60,787 nt of DNA from Clostridia bacterium (GCA_017536285.1 JAFXHP010000009.1:1-60787), one strand, 5' to 3'; counted from the first letter of the stretch, positions 1 through 8,899 are shown. Numbers and translations: made by a program. The notes: a model not told the origin generated them from the letters alone.

Positions 1-111
1 GAAGATGACGGATTTTTAGTTGCTGTAAGGTCGGCGTTTAACAAGCCGAACAACTTTCACGATTCAAACCATATGCTTTTGTGGAAGATTGATAAAGAAC
101 TTTTGAAGTAA
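1..111 (+). CDS. C-terminal fragment of an unknown protein, possibly a beta-propeller (BNR/sialidase-like) glycosidase
   Basis: An open frame enters from the left edge and ends at a TAA at 109-111, leaving 36 residues. The tail carries AVRSAFNKPNNFHDSNHM followed by LLWKI. This resembles the closing blade of BNR-repeat sialidase-like or related propeller hydrolases, where an R-x(6-8)-NNFHD segment precedes the last strand. The match is from memory of such tails and is weak. The next gene starts 19 bases later behind GGAGG and encodes a secreted glycoside-hydrolase-like protein, so a shared carbohydrate operon is plausible. The start and catalytic domains lie outside the window. Confidence 0.55.
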   Translation, partial: EDDGFLVAVRSAFNKPNNFHDSNHMLLWKIDKELLK

Positions 112-130
112 TAAAAAGGAGGAATAAAAT

Positions 131-2842
131 ATGAAAAAAATCCCGGCATTGCTTTTGACGCTTGCTATGTTGCTATCCTTTGCGACGGTCAGCTTTGCAA
201 GTGAAAAAGTATTAAATCCGGCTTCTGCTGAATTAAGGTCCGACGGTGCTGTAAGCATATCGGAAAGCGGAGCGGCACTTTCCAAAAACGGCTACATCGG
301 CTTTAAGAATGTGGATTTAAGCGGAATAAAATCAGTTAAAATCGAGGCGACGTGTCAGATGCCCTACGGCTCAAACGGTGATGCAATTGCAATCCGTCTT
401 GACAATCCCAAGGCAAGGGCAATCGGCTACGTTGTTATAAATGATGATATAAAAACGGAATTTTTCGGAGATATTGAGCCTTGCACGGGAGTTCACGATG
501 TATATTTTACATCCACCTATATGTATGAAAGCTATTATTATGTTAAAATGAAAAGCATCACACTTTTAAGTGAGCAGGCACCCGTGACCGATGAAGTTAT
601 AAGCGTACCTGATTCTGCAATAATTGATAACTTTTCCGACACCTGGGCGGCAACGGACGATTTAGGTAGAAAGGTAGCAGATTTTGAAGAAACCGGCCCA
701 GTAAAGGAGGGCGACCATTTTGTTGGCATAATGTACTGGGACTGGCACGATCAGCTTAGTTCCGTTCCTTATGTAATTCCCGAAATTTATGCAAAAAAGC
801 CCGAAGCAAAAGAAGTGTATTCCGACCCCGTGTGGGACACAAACGGAGTTTATTACTGGGGCGAGCCGCTTTTAGGCTATTATACAAGCTATGACTATTT
901 CGTATACAGAAAGCACGCCCAGTGGCTTGCCAATGCAGGGGTTGACGCCATATTTTTTGACTATACCAACGGAACATCGGCATATATAAAGCCACTTCGT
1001 ATCCTTATGCAGGCATTCCGCGATGCAAAGGCATCCGGCATTGACATCCCCGGCATAAGTGCATATACGGGAGGACCTCAGAATCTCAATGATATGGCAG
1101 AGGCACTGTGGTTTAACCTTTATGCAGACGAGAATAATCACGATATTGTGTTTAAATGGCAGGGAAAGCCCTTTATAATCTGTAACTCCGAAGCAACTGT
1201 AAAGCAGTATCTGGATTCAACCGATGCTGCACAACTTGAAAACATGGAAAAGTTTTATGCTATGATGGAAAGGCGTGGCGGAGGAAACAGAGAAAAGGGA
1301 CAGACTGACAGCCAGAATCCCACCTGGATATGGCTTGAAAACTATCCCCTTCACGAGTGGGGCGCTGCAAGGGAAGACGGAAGGGTTGAAGCGATGACCT
1401 TGGGCGTTGCCATAAACCATTCCTACGTATACGGCTATGCGGCGGTTGGTCTTGCATCAGATCCCTACACCAAGGGGAGAGGCTACACCGAAGGCTTCGG
1501 TGAAGATTATACTCCCGGTAACGCAAGAAGTGCGGCATTTATGAGGGAGCAGGCATCCCAGATACTTGATACAGATCCTGCCTTCTGCTACGTCGACGGC
1601 TGGAACGAGTGGACGGCAATCCGTCAGCAGGAATATGCGGGATTTAAAAACAGCTTCGTTGATGCCTGCGACTATGAAAACAGCCGTGACTTAGAGCCTA
1701 ACCGCGGACCTTTGAAGGACGACTATTATAACCTGCTTTGCGACTTCGTAAGAAAGTATAAGGGCGTTCGCCCTGCACCTACTGCATCCGCCGAGGTTAC
1801 TATTGATGTAACGGGAGACGCATCGCAGTGGGCAAATGTTGCACCCGAATTTATCAATGACTATGATGCATACGAAAGAGATGCAGATAAAAGAGGCGGC
1901 GGAAAATACGAATCTAAGGTAATAAACTCGATTTCCCGTGCAAAGGTTGCCCGCGACAAGGATAATTTCTATTTCTACGTTAAGTGCCTTGATGCCATAA
2001 AAGAAGAAGGCACGGAATTTATGCATCTTTATATAAATATCGACCGTAACCGTGCCACAGGCTGGGAAGGCTATGACTTTGCAATAGGAAGGAAGAAAGG
2101 CAAAATCGAAAAGTTTGACGGTTCCTGGAACGTAATCGGAGATGTAATTTATATCATAAAGGGCGATACGCTGACATTATCTGTTCCGAGAAGCTTAATG
2201 GGCGAAACAGAAACTGTTGACTTTGAATTCAAATGGGTTGACAATGCAGGCGAAATCGCGGCAAACGAATTTTTGGAGCTTTATGTAAGGGGAAGCGTTG
2301 CTCCTATGGGACGTTTTAACTACCTCTACACGGAAAAAGAACAGACGGCTCTTTCGGAAAGTGAAAGAGAGCTTTTATACGGAGTAGGTGTATTCAAGGA
2401 AGGCTCAAACCGCATGGTAATTTCGGGCGGAAAGATGAATGTTTACGAACCAGATACAAGAATTACACCGTTGTCTATGAATGGCACTCTCTATGTTCCC
2501 TCCGATGCGGTCATGGAACTTATGTACGGCGAATCAAAGTTTGAATATGATGCAAACGACAATACGGTAAGAATTCAGTCCTTTGACCTTAAGGGAAGAG
2601 AGCTTGCAGATCGCCTCCTGACCTATACAACTTTAGGTTCTTACGAGGCGAAGGTAAACGGAAAGACCGTTACACTTTCGGCACCTATTGTGGCTAATGA
2701 CGGAATTTTCTATATTCCCCTTACATATCTGTCCGAATGTATGGGATTTGAGCTTTGGTCAGAATCGGGAATTTACGCTGTAAGCCGTTACGGAAAAGCG
2801 GATGTTGAAGCCGTGAAGCGTGCGGCAGCACATATAGGTTGA
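131..2842 (+). CDS. Secreted glycoside hydrolase-like protein with CBM9-like and stalk domains
   Basis: This is a 903-residue exported protein with a signal peptide at residues 1-23 (Lys-rich start, Leu core, cleavage after SFA). Residues about 190-560 look like a GH71/GH99-type TIM-barrel hydrolase, with FVGIMYWDWHD, a WLANAGVDAIFFDYTNG strand and a late DGWNEW motif with a Glu typical of such enzymes. Residues about 580-730 resemble a family 9-like carbohydrate-binding or DOMON fold (KVARDKDNFYFYVKC, LYINIDRNRATGWEGYDF). Residues about 770-890 form a copper-amine-oxidase N-terminal-like stalk domain, common on clostridial exported proteins. The start has GGAGG 7 bases upstream. The gene runs into the next one with almost no gap. 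The substrate is unknown, and the hydrolase family call is inference. Confidence 0.85.
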   Translation: MKKIPALLLTLAMLLSFATVSFASEKVLNPASAELRSDGAVSISESGAALSKNGYIGFKNVDLSGIKSVKIEATCQMPYGSNGDAIAIRLDNPKARAIGYVVINDDIKTEFFGDIEPCTGVHDVYFTSTYMYESYYYVKMKSITLLSEQAPVTDEVISVPDSAIIDNFSDTWAATDDLGRKVADFEETGPVKEGDHFVGIMYWDWHDQLSSVPYVIPEIYAKKPEAKEVYSDPVWDTNGVYYWGEPLLGYYTSYDYFVYRKHAQWLANAGVDAIFFDYTNGTSAYIKPLRILMQAFRDAKASGIDIPGISAYTGGPQNLNDMAEALWFNLYADENNHDIVFKWQGKPFIICNSEATVKQYLDSTDAAQLENMEKFYAMMERRGGGNREKGQTDSQNPTWIWLENYPLHEWGAAREDGRVEAMTLGVAINHSYVYGYAAVGLASDPYTKGRGYTEGFGEDYTPGNARSAAFMREQASQILDTDPAFCYVDGWNEWTAIRQQEYAGFKNSFVDACDYENSRDLEPNRGPLKDDYYNLLCDFVRKYKGVRPAPTASAEVTIDVTGDASQWANVAPEFINDYDAYERDADKRGGGKYESKVINSISRAKVARDKDNFYFYVKCLDAIKEEGTEFMHLYINIDRNRATGWEGYDFAIGRKKGKIEKFDGSWNVIGDVIYIIKGDTLTLSVPRSLMGETETVDFEFKWVDNAGEIAANEFLELYVRGSVAPMGRFNYLYTEKEQTALSESERELLYGVGVFKEGSNRMVISGGKMNVYEPDTRITPLSMNGTLYVPSDAVMELMYGESKFEYDANDNTVRIQSFDLKGRELADRLLTYTTLGSYEAKVNGKTVTLSAPIVANDGIFYIPLTYLSECMGFELWSESGIYAVSRYGKADVEAVKRAAAHIG

Positions 2843-2859
2843 TGAAAGGAGATGCTTTT

Positions 2860-4845
2860 ATGAAAAAAATAATATCTTTATTACTCACTTTTCTTATGAT
2901 GCTCTCCTTAAGCGTGGCAGTTTTTGCCGGGGATGAGCTTGTTTCCGGAAAGGAATTCTGGTCGGTTTCGGCAAATTCCAATAAGACAAAGCCTGAAAAT
3001 ATCCTTGACGGAAATATCAATACCTTCTGGCACTCGGATTATGCCGCAGAGGACGGAAATATTGTTGGTCATGATTATCCGCCTTTCTATGTTACAATTA
3101 TTCTTCCCAATGCAGCCGATATTTCGGGCTGGCGCTATACACCCCGTCCCGAACGTGGCTCCGGTGAGCTTACGGACTATGAGCTTTACGTTTCCGAAAC
3201 GGATTCTGATATTGTTACAATGGTAAGTAAGGGAAAGTTTGAAGCGGATGCAAAGCCGAAGGATGTTTTCTTCGGCGGAGATATAAAGGCTAAGAAAATT
3301 GTCCTTAAATATGTTATGGGTGTATCGGGGTACGGCACAATGGCGGAGTTTGACCTTTTTGCCGCCAAAGGAAATGCGACAACAATTTCTGCTTTGGCAG
3401 AGCCTTTTCTAAATAAAACCTATAACACCCGGACAGGCGAAGAAAAGGGCGGTGCCGAAGAAGAACTCAATAAACGCCTTGGTGCATTAAAGGATAAAAG
3501 TGAATGGGAAATTACGGTTTCAAGCTTTGTTGCAGCGGGAAACAATGCAAGATGTGCCTTTGACGGCTCTCCCGATTCCTTCTGGCATTCAAAGTATACA
3601 GCAGAGGAAGGCGTTGTTACCTGGAAGGAGCCGCCTCCCTATGAATTCAACATAAAATTCCCCGAAACCGTAACGATTTCAGGAATCACCTATCAGCCTA
3701 GAAAATCAGGCGGCGGGCACATAACCGCTATGTCTGTTTACGGGGCAGTTTCCGACGATGATGAATTTATCCATTTTACCGACCTTAAAATGAACGGGGA
3801 TAACACCTTTAAGACCAATAACTTCGTTGCAAACCTTAAGGTAAAAAAGCTCAAGCTTATAATAACGGAGGTTGACGGCTCGGTTGGTACAGCGGCGGAA
3901 ATTGACTTTCTTCCCATGAAGGACGAGCTTCCTGAAAAAAGTCTTTCTGAATATAGGGAGTTTGAGGAAAAGAATAAGCTCTATGCCCTTGACAGATCAA
4001 ACTTCTCAGTTGATGATAACTGCGAGGTATGGGCAGGCCACGATCCCGGTATAATTTTTGACGGGGGAACAAACTCTTTCTGGCAGGCGGAATCGAGCTT
4101 TGAAGGTCCTGCCCTGCTCTCTGTTGATATGAAGTCTCCCCAGGCAGTTTCCGAAATTTCCTATATGCCGAGACAGACACCTGATAAACACGGTATATGG
4201 ATTGACTTTGCAATTTATGCGGGTAACGACAAGGATAATTTAGAGCTTGTGTACTTGGAAGAAAGTGATGCTTCGGGACAGGACGCATCACTAGATACAA
4301 AGGTAATCAAGCTTAATGAAACTGTTATTGCAAGATATTGGGATTTTGAAATTTATACAGGTAACTATAAAAAGTTTGCCTGTGCGGAGCTTAACTTTTT
4401 CCAGACTTATGCCGATAAAATTGCGGCAGAGGAAGCATCAAGGGAAAAATATGTCCTTAAGATTGACGATAAAACCATAAAGGTTGAAAAGGGCACGGAA
4501 AGCTACGAAAAAGTTTTGGATGTGGCACCTTTTATTTACGGCAGCAGCGGAACAACTTTGATTCCTTTAAGAGGGTTACTTGAGGAAATGGGTGCAAGTG
4601 TTTCCTGGAACGGTGAAGAAGAAAGAATTACTCTTTCAACAGAAAACGGCGATATCAGAATGAGGATTCAGGATCCTTTGGTTTATGTTGACGATTCTCT
4701 ATACGGCGAAGTGAGATACACCTTGACGGTTGCACCGAAAATCCGCGATTCAAGAACATTTATTCCGCTTCGTTTCGTATCTGAGCAGCTTGGCTACACC
4801 GTTTCCTGGAACGGCGAAACAAGAGAAATTACAATAACTAAATAA
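2860..4845 (+). CDS. Secreted protein with three discoidin (F5/8 type C) domains and a stalk domain
   Basis: The protein has 661 residues. I place the start at 2860, after AAAGGAG, because a signal peptide (residues 1-23, ending VAVFA) begins there; an upstream in-frame ATG at 2839 overlaps the previous stop. Three similar beta-sandwich modules follow at about 25-165, 190-345 and 370-520. Each has an FDG/LDG-x(3-5)-SFWHS or SFWQA motif typical of discoidin/F5-8C carbohydrate-binding domains. Residues about 530-661 are a copper-amine-oxidase-like stalk domain (TLIPLRGLLEEMGASVSWNG and IPLRFVSEQLGYTVSWNG). No catalytic domain is visible. It probably binds glycans at the cell surface and works with the hydrolase encoded just upstream, with which it shares an operon and the stalk domain. 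Confidence 0.88.
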   Translation: MKKIISLLLTFLMMLSLSVAVFAGDELVSGKEFWSVSANSNKTKPENILDGNINTFWHSDYAAEDGNIVGHDYPPFYVTIILPNAADISGWRYTPRPERGSGELTDYELYVSETDSDIVTMVSKGKFEADAKPKDVFFGGDIKAKKIVLKYVMGVSGYGTMAEFDLFAAKGNATTISALAEPFLNKTYNTRTGEEKGGAEEELNKRLGALKDKSEWEITVSSFVAAGNNARCAFDGSPDSFWHSKYTAEEGVVTWKEPPPYEFNIKFPETVTISGITYQPRKSGGGHITAMSVYGAVSDDDEFIHFTDLKMNGDNTFKTNNFVANLKVKKLKLIITEVDGSVGTAAEIDFLPMKDELPEKSLSEYREFEEKNKLYALDRSNFSVDDNCEVWAGHDPGIIFDGGTNSFWQAESSFEGPALLSVDMKSPQAVSEISYMPRQTPDKHGIWIDFAIYAGNDKDNLELVYLEESDASGQDASLDTKVIKLNETVIARYWDFEIYTGNYKKFACAELNFFQTYADKIAAEEASREKYVLKIDDKTIKVEKGTESYEKVLDVAPFIYGSSGTTLIPLRGLLEEMGASVSWNGEEERITLSTENGDIRMRIQDPLVYVDDSLYGEVRYTLTVAPKIRDSRTFIPLRFVSEQLGYTVSWNGETREITITK

Positions 4846-4849
4846 TCTT

Positions 4850-4880
4850 AAAACCGCAAGACAAAAGTCTTGCGGTTTTT
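4850..4880 (+). terminator. Intrinsic terminator after the discoidin gene
   Basis: A perfect stem AAAACCGCAAGAC with a four-base A loop and its complement runs into T5. It starts five bases after the stop codon and closes the two-gene secreted-protein operon. Confidence 0.9.
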
Positions 4881-4898
4881 ACACTTTTATGGTATTAT
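4870..4898 (+). promoter_or_regulatory. Candidate promoter for the acyltransferase operon
   Basis: TTGCGG (4870-4875), a 17-base spacer and TATTAT (4893-4898) lie 36 bases before the acyltransferase start. The -35 box sits in the right arm of the preceding terminator, so the match could be chance. Confidence 0.4.
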
Positions 4899-4933
4899 TA
4901 AATATATTTAATCAGAAAAACGGAGGTGAAGGC

Positions 4934-6223
4934 ATGGAAAATACAAAAAAGAAAGCTCTTGGCTGGGTAAAGCTTGACAATGCGGCAAAAATTTACCCTG
5001 CGGTAAGAAGAAAAAACTGGAGTAATGTTTACCGCCAGTCGGCAACGCTTACAGAGGAAATTGATAAAGAAGTGCTTTCATCGGCCATTAAAGTAATTGT
5101 AAAAAGATTCCCCACAATTTGTGCAAGACTGAGAAAAGGTGCCTTCTGGTACTACCTTCAGGAGCTAAGTGAACCGCCTGAAATTATGGATGAATTTAGC
5201 TTCCCTTTGACCTTTATGAGTAAAAAGGAAATGCGTAAGTGTGCTTTCCGCGTGATTGTATACAAAAACAGAATTGCGGTGGAATATTTCCATTCCTTAA
5301 CCGACGGTACGGGAGCACTTGTGTTTCTGAAAAATCTCGTGGCAGAGTACCTGGAGCAAAAATACAAAATAGAAATTCCGTTAGAAGACGGAATTGTTGA
5401 CAGAAAAGCAGCACCGCCGCCTGAGGAGACAGAAGATTGTTTCCCGAAATATGCGGGAAATGCACCGCTTTCCAGAGGTGAAAAAGCAGCATGGCAGATA
5501 AGCGGCGAGGCTGAAACAGGCGGTTATCTTAATCTTACATGCTTTAAGCTTCCGGTAGGTAAGGTTTTGGAGAAGGCACACGAATATAATACCACCGCCA
5601 CAATTTTTTTAAGTGCGGTTTTGATGAAGGCCTTGGCCAACATGCAGCTTGAAAAAAATCCTGACGTGAAGAAGCAAAAACCGGTAAAACTTTTGATTCC
5701 TGTTAATTTAAGAAGCTTATTTGAAAGTAAAACTTTAAGAAATTTTGCAATGTTCACAATTCCGGAAATTGATCCGAGACAGGGAGAATATACGATAGAT
5801 GAAATTGTGAAAGTAATTTATCATAAAATGGGAACCGAGGTTACAAGAAAGCATATGGGTGCTGTTATTGCGGCAAATGTAAAGGATGAGAAAAATCTCT
5901 TTTTAAGGCTGGTGCCTCTTCCGATAAAAAATGCGGTTATGAAAGCAGTGTATGACAGCGTGGGAGAAGTGACATCCTGCCTTAATCTTTCTAATTTAGG
6001 CCTTGTAAAAATGCCCGATATTATGAAAAAATATATAACCCGCATGGATTTTATTTTGGGTGTTCAGGCGGCGACTCCGTATAACTGCGGGGTTTTATCC
6101 TTTGGGGATACGGTGTATGTCAACTTCATAAGAAATATATGCGAGAATAACCTTGAAAAACATTTTTACAAGGTATTAAAGGAACTCGGAATAGAAGCGG
6201 TTTTAGAGAGCAACAGAAAGTGA
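4934..6223 (+). CDS. Condensation-domain-like / alcohol acetyltransferase-type acyltransferase
   Basis: The protein has 429 residues, with the start set at 4934 behind GGAGGTG. The motif HSLTDG (His120, Asp124) is the HxxxDG catalytic signature of the CoA-dependent acyltransferase superfamily, which includes condensation domains, wax-ester synthases, Pap-type and alcohol acetyltransferases. The total length fits a single two-lobed domain, and LLIPVNLRSLF near the middle is typical of the second lobe. It lacks a signal peptide, so it should act in the cytoplasm. It is followed 7 bases later by a zinc-ribbon membrane protein (DUF6320-like) and then an EamA transporter, suggesting acylation and membrane handling of one product. 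Neither the acyl donor nor the acceptor can be read from the sequence. Confidence 0.85.
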   Translation: MENTKKKALGWVKLDNAAKIYPAVRRKNWSNVYRQSATLTEEIDKEVLSSAIKVIVKRFPTICARLRKGAFWYYLQELSEPPEIMDEFSFPLTFMSKKEMRKCAFRVIVYKNRIAVEYFHSLTDGTGALVFLKNLVAEYLEQKYKIEIPLEDGIVDRKAAPPPEETEDCFPKYAGNAPLSRGEKAAWQISGEAETGGYLNLTCFKLPVGKVLEKAHEYNTTATIFLSAVLMKALANMQLEKNPDVKKQKPVKLLIPVNLRSLFESKTLRNFAMFTIPEIDPRQGEYTIDEIVKVIYHKMGTEVTRKHMGAVIAANVKDEKNLFLRLVPLPIKNAVMKAVYDSVGEVTSCLNLSNLGLVKMPDIMKKYITRMDFILGVQAATPYNCGVLSFGDTVYVNFIRNICENNLEKHFYKVLKELGIEAVLESNRK

Positions 6224-6230
6224 GATTAAA

Positions 6231-6923
6231 ATGTATTGTATAAATTGTGGCGTAAAGCTTGAAAAAAGTGAAGAAAAGTGCCCTTTGTGCGGCACGGTTG
6301 TTTGCCATCCGGATTTTATACCGGAAAAGGAAGCAGGACTTTTTCCAAAGAACAGAGTACCTGAAATAAAACATCGCTCCAAGGCCTTCAACGGAGCGGT
6401 CATCATAATGTTCCTCATTCCGGTGGTGGTGTCTTTCCTGGCAGATTTTTGCCTGGACGGAAAAATTGACTGGTTCGGATATGTATTGGGAGCTATTCTG
6501 ATGGGTTATACTGCATTTGCCCTTCCTTTGTGGTTTGAAAAACCAAATCCGGTTATATTTACTCCCTGCGTATTTGCGGAGGCTATAGGCTATCTTTTAT
6601 ATATAAACTGCGTGACGGGCGGGGAATGGTTTTTAAGCTTTGCCTTTCCTGTGGCAGGAGGCTTCGGCCTTATTGTAACTGCGGTTGTAACGCTTCTTTA
6701 TTATCTGAAAAAAGGAAAGTTATATATCTTTGGCGGGGCATTTATGCTGACCGGAGGATTTATCATGCTGACGGAGTTTTTCCTGACAATTACTTTTGAT
6801 ATAAAGTTTTTGGGCTGGTCAATTTATCCTCTTTCGGCACTTATAATGCTTGGAGGACTTCTTTTATATCTTGCAATAAATAAATCTGCGAGGGAAACAA
6901 TGGAAAGAAAGCTTTTCTTTTAA
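6231..6923 (+). CDS. Zinc-ribbon membrane protein, DUF6320-like
   Basis: The protein has 230 residues. An N-terminal zinc ribbon has Cys3, Cys6, Cys17 and Cys20 (CxxC-x10-CxxC). After a short linker come six hydrophobic segments that look like transmembrane helices, and the protein ends in a basic tail. I associate this arrangement with DUF6320, a family of unknown function. It starts 7 bases after the acyltransferase stop and is surely co-transcribed. That adjacency suggests the two proteins act together, perhaps with the membrane protein presenting or moving a lipid-like product, but this is inference. No enzymatic motif was seen. Confidence 0.82.
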   Translation: MYCINCGVKLEKSEEKCPLCGTVVCHPDFIPEKEAGLFPKNRVPEIKHRSKAFNGAVIIMFLIPVVVSFLADFCLDGKIDWFGYVLGAILMGYTAFALPLWFEKPNPVIFTPCVFAEAIGYLLYINCVTGGEWFLSFAFPVAGGFGLIVTAVVTLLYYLKKGKLYIFGGAFMLTGGFIMLTEFFLTITFDIKFLGWSIYPLSALIMLGGLLLYLAINKSARETMERKLFF

Positions 6924-6938
6924 TAAAGGGGTATTTTT

Positions 6939-7352
6939 ATGTGGTTTGTTTTAGCACTTTTGTCGGCCGTTTTTGCGGCACTCACATCAATCCTTGCAAA
7001 GATGGGAATTGACGGGGTAAACTCAAATCTTGCAACGGCAATAAGAACTTTGGTTGTCCTCATAATGGCGTGGGGAATGGTATTTTTGACTGATGCCCAG
7101 AAGGGAATATCCGGAATAAGTACAAAAAGCTGGGTGTTTTTAATTCTTTCAGGCCTTGCGACAGGTGCGTCCTGGCTTTGCTATTACAAGGCACTTCAAA
7201 TAGGCGAGGCAAGCAAGGTTGTTCCCATTGATAAAATGAGTGTAGTGATTACACTCATCCTTGCATTTTTGTTTCTCCATGAAAAAATGACGGTAAAATC
7301 CGTGGCAGGGTGCATTCTTATAGGTATCGGCACACTATTAATGGTTTTATAA
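6939..7352 (+). CDS. Small single-domain EamA/DMT-family transporter
   Basis: The 137-residue hydrophobic protein corresponds to one EamA repeat with about five transmembrane helices. Family members with two repeats are near 300 residues, whereas this short form is expected to dimerise, like small multidrug resistance proteins. The ends are typical: a start at MWFVLALLSAVFAALTSILAK and a late segment with KVVPIDKMSVV, FLHEKMT and a final IGIGTLLMVL. It is preceded by AAAGGGG and lies 15 bases after the zinc-ribbon membrane protein, so it closes the acyltransferase operon. The transported solute is unknown. Confidence 0.88.
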   Translation: MWFVLALLSAVFAALTSILAKMGIDGVNSNLATAIRTLVVLIMAWGMVFLTDAQKGISGISTKSWVFLILSGLATGASWLCYYKALQIGEASKVVPIDKMSVVITLILAFLFLHEKMTVKSVAGCILIGIGTLLMVL

Positions 7353-7357
7353 ATAAG

Positions 7358-7387
7358 AAAACGGAACTGCATTGCAGTTCCGTTTTT
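7358..7387. terminator. Bidirectional terminator between the EamA gene and xth
   Basis: A perfect 13-bp stem (AAAACGGAACTGC and its complement, three-base loop) is flanked by A and T runs. It can end transcription of both convergent genes. Confidence 0.9.
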
Positions 7388-7388
7388 A

Positions 7389-8138
7389 TCATAAATCGGC
7401 AAGTAACTCTACCGGGCAATGGTCGGAGCCGTAAATCCCCGTGTGAATTTTACTGTCTATAACAAAATCCATGGTGTCGGTTATAAAATAGTCAATTCTC
7501 CACCCTGCGTTCTTCTCTCTGGCGCTGAAGCGATAGCTCCACCAGGAATAGGTTACGGTGTCGGGATAAAGAGAGCGGAAAGTATCGTGAAAGCCGGATG
7601 ATAAAAGCTCTGTAAACTTTTCACGCTCTTCTATTGTAAATCCCGGGTTTTTCGTGTTGGTTTTGGGATTTTTAAGGTCAATTTCCTCGTGGGCAACATT
7701 TAAGTCCCCGGTATAGACAACGTGCTTTTTCTCCTTTAATGAAGAAAGGTATGCACGCATTGCATCTTCCCATTCCATACGGTAGGAAAGACGCTTCAAT
7801 CCGTCCTGTGAATTGGGAGTGTAGCAACATACGAAATAGAACTTGGGGAATTCTAATGTTATCACTCTGCCCTCGGTATCGTGCTCGGGAATTCCAAGAC
7901 CGTAGGTTACGGCCAGTGGCTCTTCTTTTGAGAAAACCGCAGTGCCGGAATAACCCTTTTTCTCTGCATAGTTAAAGTATTTATGGTAGATAGGAAAGTC
8001 TAAATCCAGCTGCCCTTCTTGCATCTTCGTTTCCTGCAGACAAAAAATATCCGCATTAAGATTTGAAAAGATATCGGCAAAGCCTTTCTGATATACGGCA
8101 CGAAGACCGTTTACATTCCACGAAATAAATTTTTTCAT
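7389..8138 (-). CDS. xth: Exodeoxyribonuclease III
   Basis: The 249-residue protein belongs to the exonuclease III / AP endonuclease family, which cuts at abasic sites and degrades 3' ends during base-excision repair. Visible motifs in order are ISWNVNGLRA, LQETKMQ (metal-binding Glu), YTGDLNVAHEEIDLKNPK (catalytic Asp/Asn), IDYFITD and GSDHCPV with the essential Asp-His near the C terminus. The start at 8138 follows GAGGTG; a further upstream ATG at 8165 would lack a ribosome site and place the promoter inside the gene. It is transcribed alone from a near-consensus promoter that overlaps the promoter of the divergent DUF2161 gene. Confidence 0.95.
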   Translation of the reverse strand: MKKFISWNVNGLRAVYQKGFADIFSNLNADIFCLQETKMQEGQLDLDFPIYHKYFNYAEKKGYSGTAVFSKEEPLAVTYGLGIPEHDTEGRVITLEFPKFYFVCCYTPNSQDGLKRLSYRMEWEDAMRAYLSSLKEKKHVVYTGDLNVAHEEIDLKNPKTNTKNPGFTIEEREKFTELLSSGFHDTFRSLYPDTVTYSWWSYRFSAREKNAGWRIDYFITDTMDFVIDSKIHTGIYGSDHCPVELLADL

Positions 8139-8166
8139 TGACAACACCTCGGAAATATTATACACT
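8138..8166 (+). promoter_or_regulatory. Candidate promoter for the DUF2161-rsmE operon
   Basis: TTGACA (8138-8143), a 17-base spacer and TACACT (8161-8166). Its -35 box abuts the xth start codon, and its -10 box shares two bases with the -10 box of the opposing xth promoter. Confidence 0.5.
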
Positions 8167-8185
8167 ATATTTTATATTAAGTCAA
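8157..8185 (-). promoter_or_regulatory. Promoter of xth
   Basis: Read on the minus strand: TTGACT (8185-8180), a 17-base spacer and TATAAT (8162-8157). It is a strong vegetative promoter 19 bases from the start codon. Confidence 0.75.
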
Positions 8186-8203
8186 CGGAAAGGAGTTATA
8201 AAA

Positions 8204-8899
8204 ATGCCGGAAACAGATTTATACATGCCGGTAAAAACTCTTTTTGAAAATATGGGATACTCCGTGAAGGCGGAAGTGCTTGATGCCGATGTCCTTGCGG
8301 TAAAGGACGGGGAAACCGTTGCAATTGAGCTTAAGCTTTCCTTAAATCTTGATGTAATCGTTCAGGCGGCACTCAGGCAAAAGGTGGCAGATAAGGTATA
8401 TATTGCCGTACCTCCTGCAAAAAGGGCAGCCTTAAAGAAAAGACAGAACATATCCCATGTATTGCGTCGGCTTGAAATAGGCCTTATCACCGTAAGGGAG
8501 GATGAGGCAAAAATTTCCTTTGAAGCAAAGAAGTTTGACCTAAAGGGAGCGATAACACGGGCGAAAAAGACCAGGGAAAAAATGATGGACGAATTTACCC
8601 TTCGTCATGGGGATGAAAACGTGGGAGGCACCAACGGAAAGACGATGACGGTTTACCGCGAGCGAGCCATTTTAATTGCGGCACTTTCTGAGAAATACGG
8701 CGAAATAAAAATCGCTGATATTCCGTATTTATCGGGAAATCCCAAGGCAAAGTCCATAATTGAAAGCAATTACTACGGCTGGTTTATAAAGGACGGTAAA
8801 AGCTATAACATAACGGATAAGTGCAGAAAAGAGCTTAAAAGCTATGCAAAGCTTAAAAAAACTCTGCTAAGTGAAGCGGAAGGAAATAAGGTGAAATAA
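8204..8899 (+). CDS. DUF2161 domain-containing protein, PD-(D/E)xK nuclease-like
   Basis: The protein has 231 residues, with the start at 8204 behind AAAGGAG. The N-terminal part (YMPVKTLFENMGYSVKAEV, then DADVLAVKDGETVAIELKLS) has the E-x-K core and upstream Asp of a PD-(D/E)xK nuclease fold. This arrangement is known for DUF2161, which is often labelled a putative phosphodiesterase. The C-terminal third looks like a winged-helix-type segment. Its stop codon is directly followed by the rsmE start codon, so the two are translationally coupled. The biological role is unknown; the fold assignment rests on motif reading. Confidence 0.8.
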   Translation: MPETDLYMPVKTLFENMGYSVKAEVLDADVLAVKDGETVAIELKLSLNLDVIVQAALRQKVADKVYIAVPPAKRAALKKRQNISHVLRRLEIGLITVREDEAKISFEAKKFDLKGAITRAKKTREKMMDEFTLRHGDENVGGTNGKTMTVYRERAILIAALSEKYGEIKIADIPYLSGNPKAKSIIESNYYGWFIKDGKSYNITDKCRKELKSYAKLKKTLLSEAEGNKVK

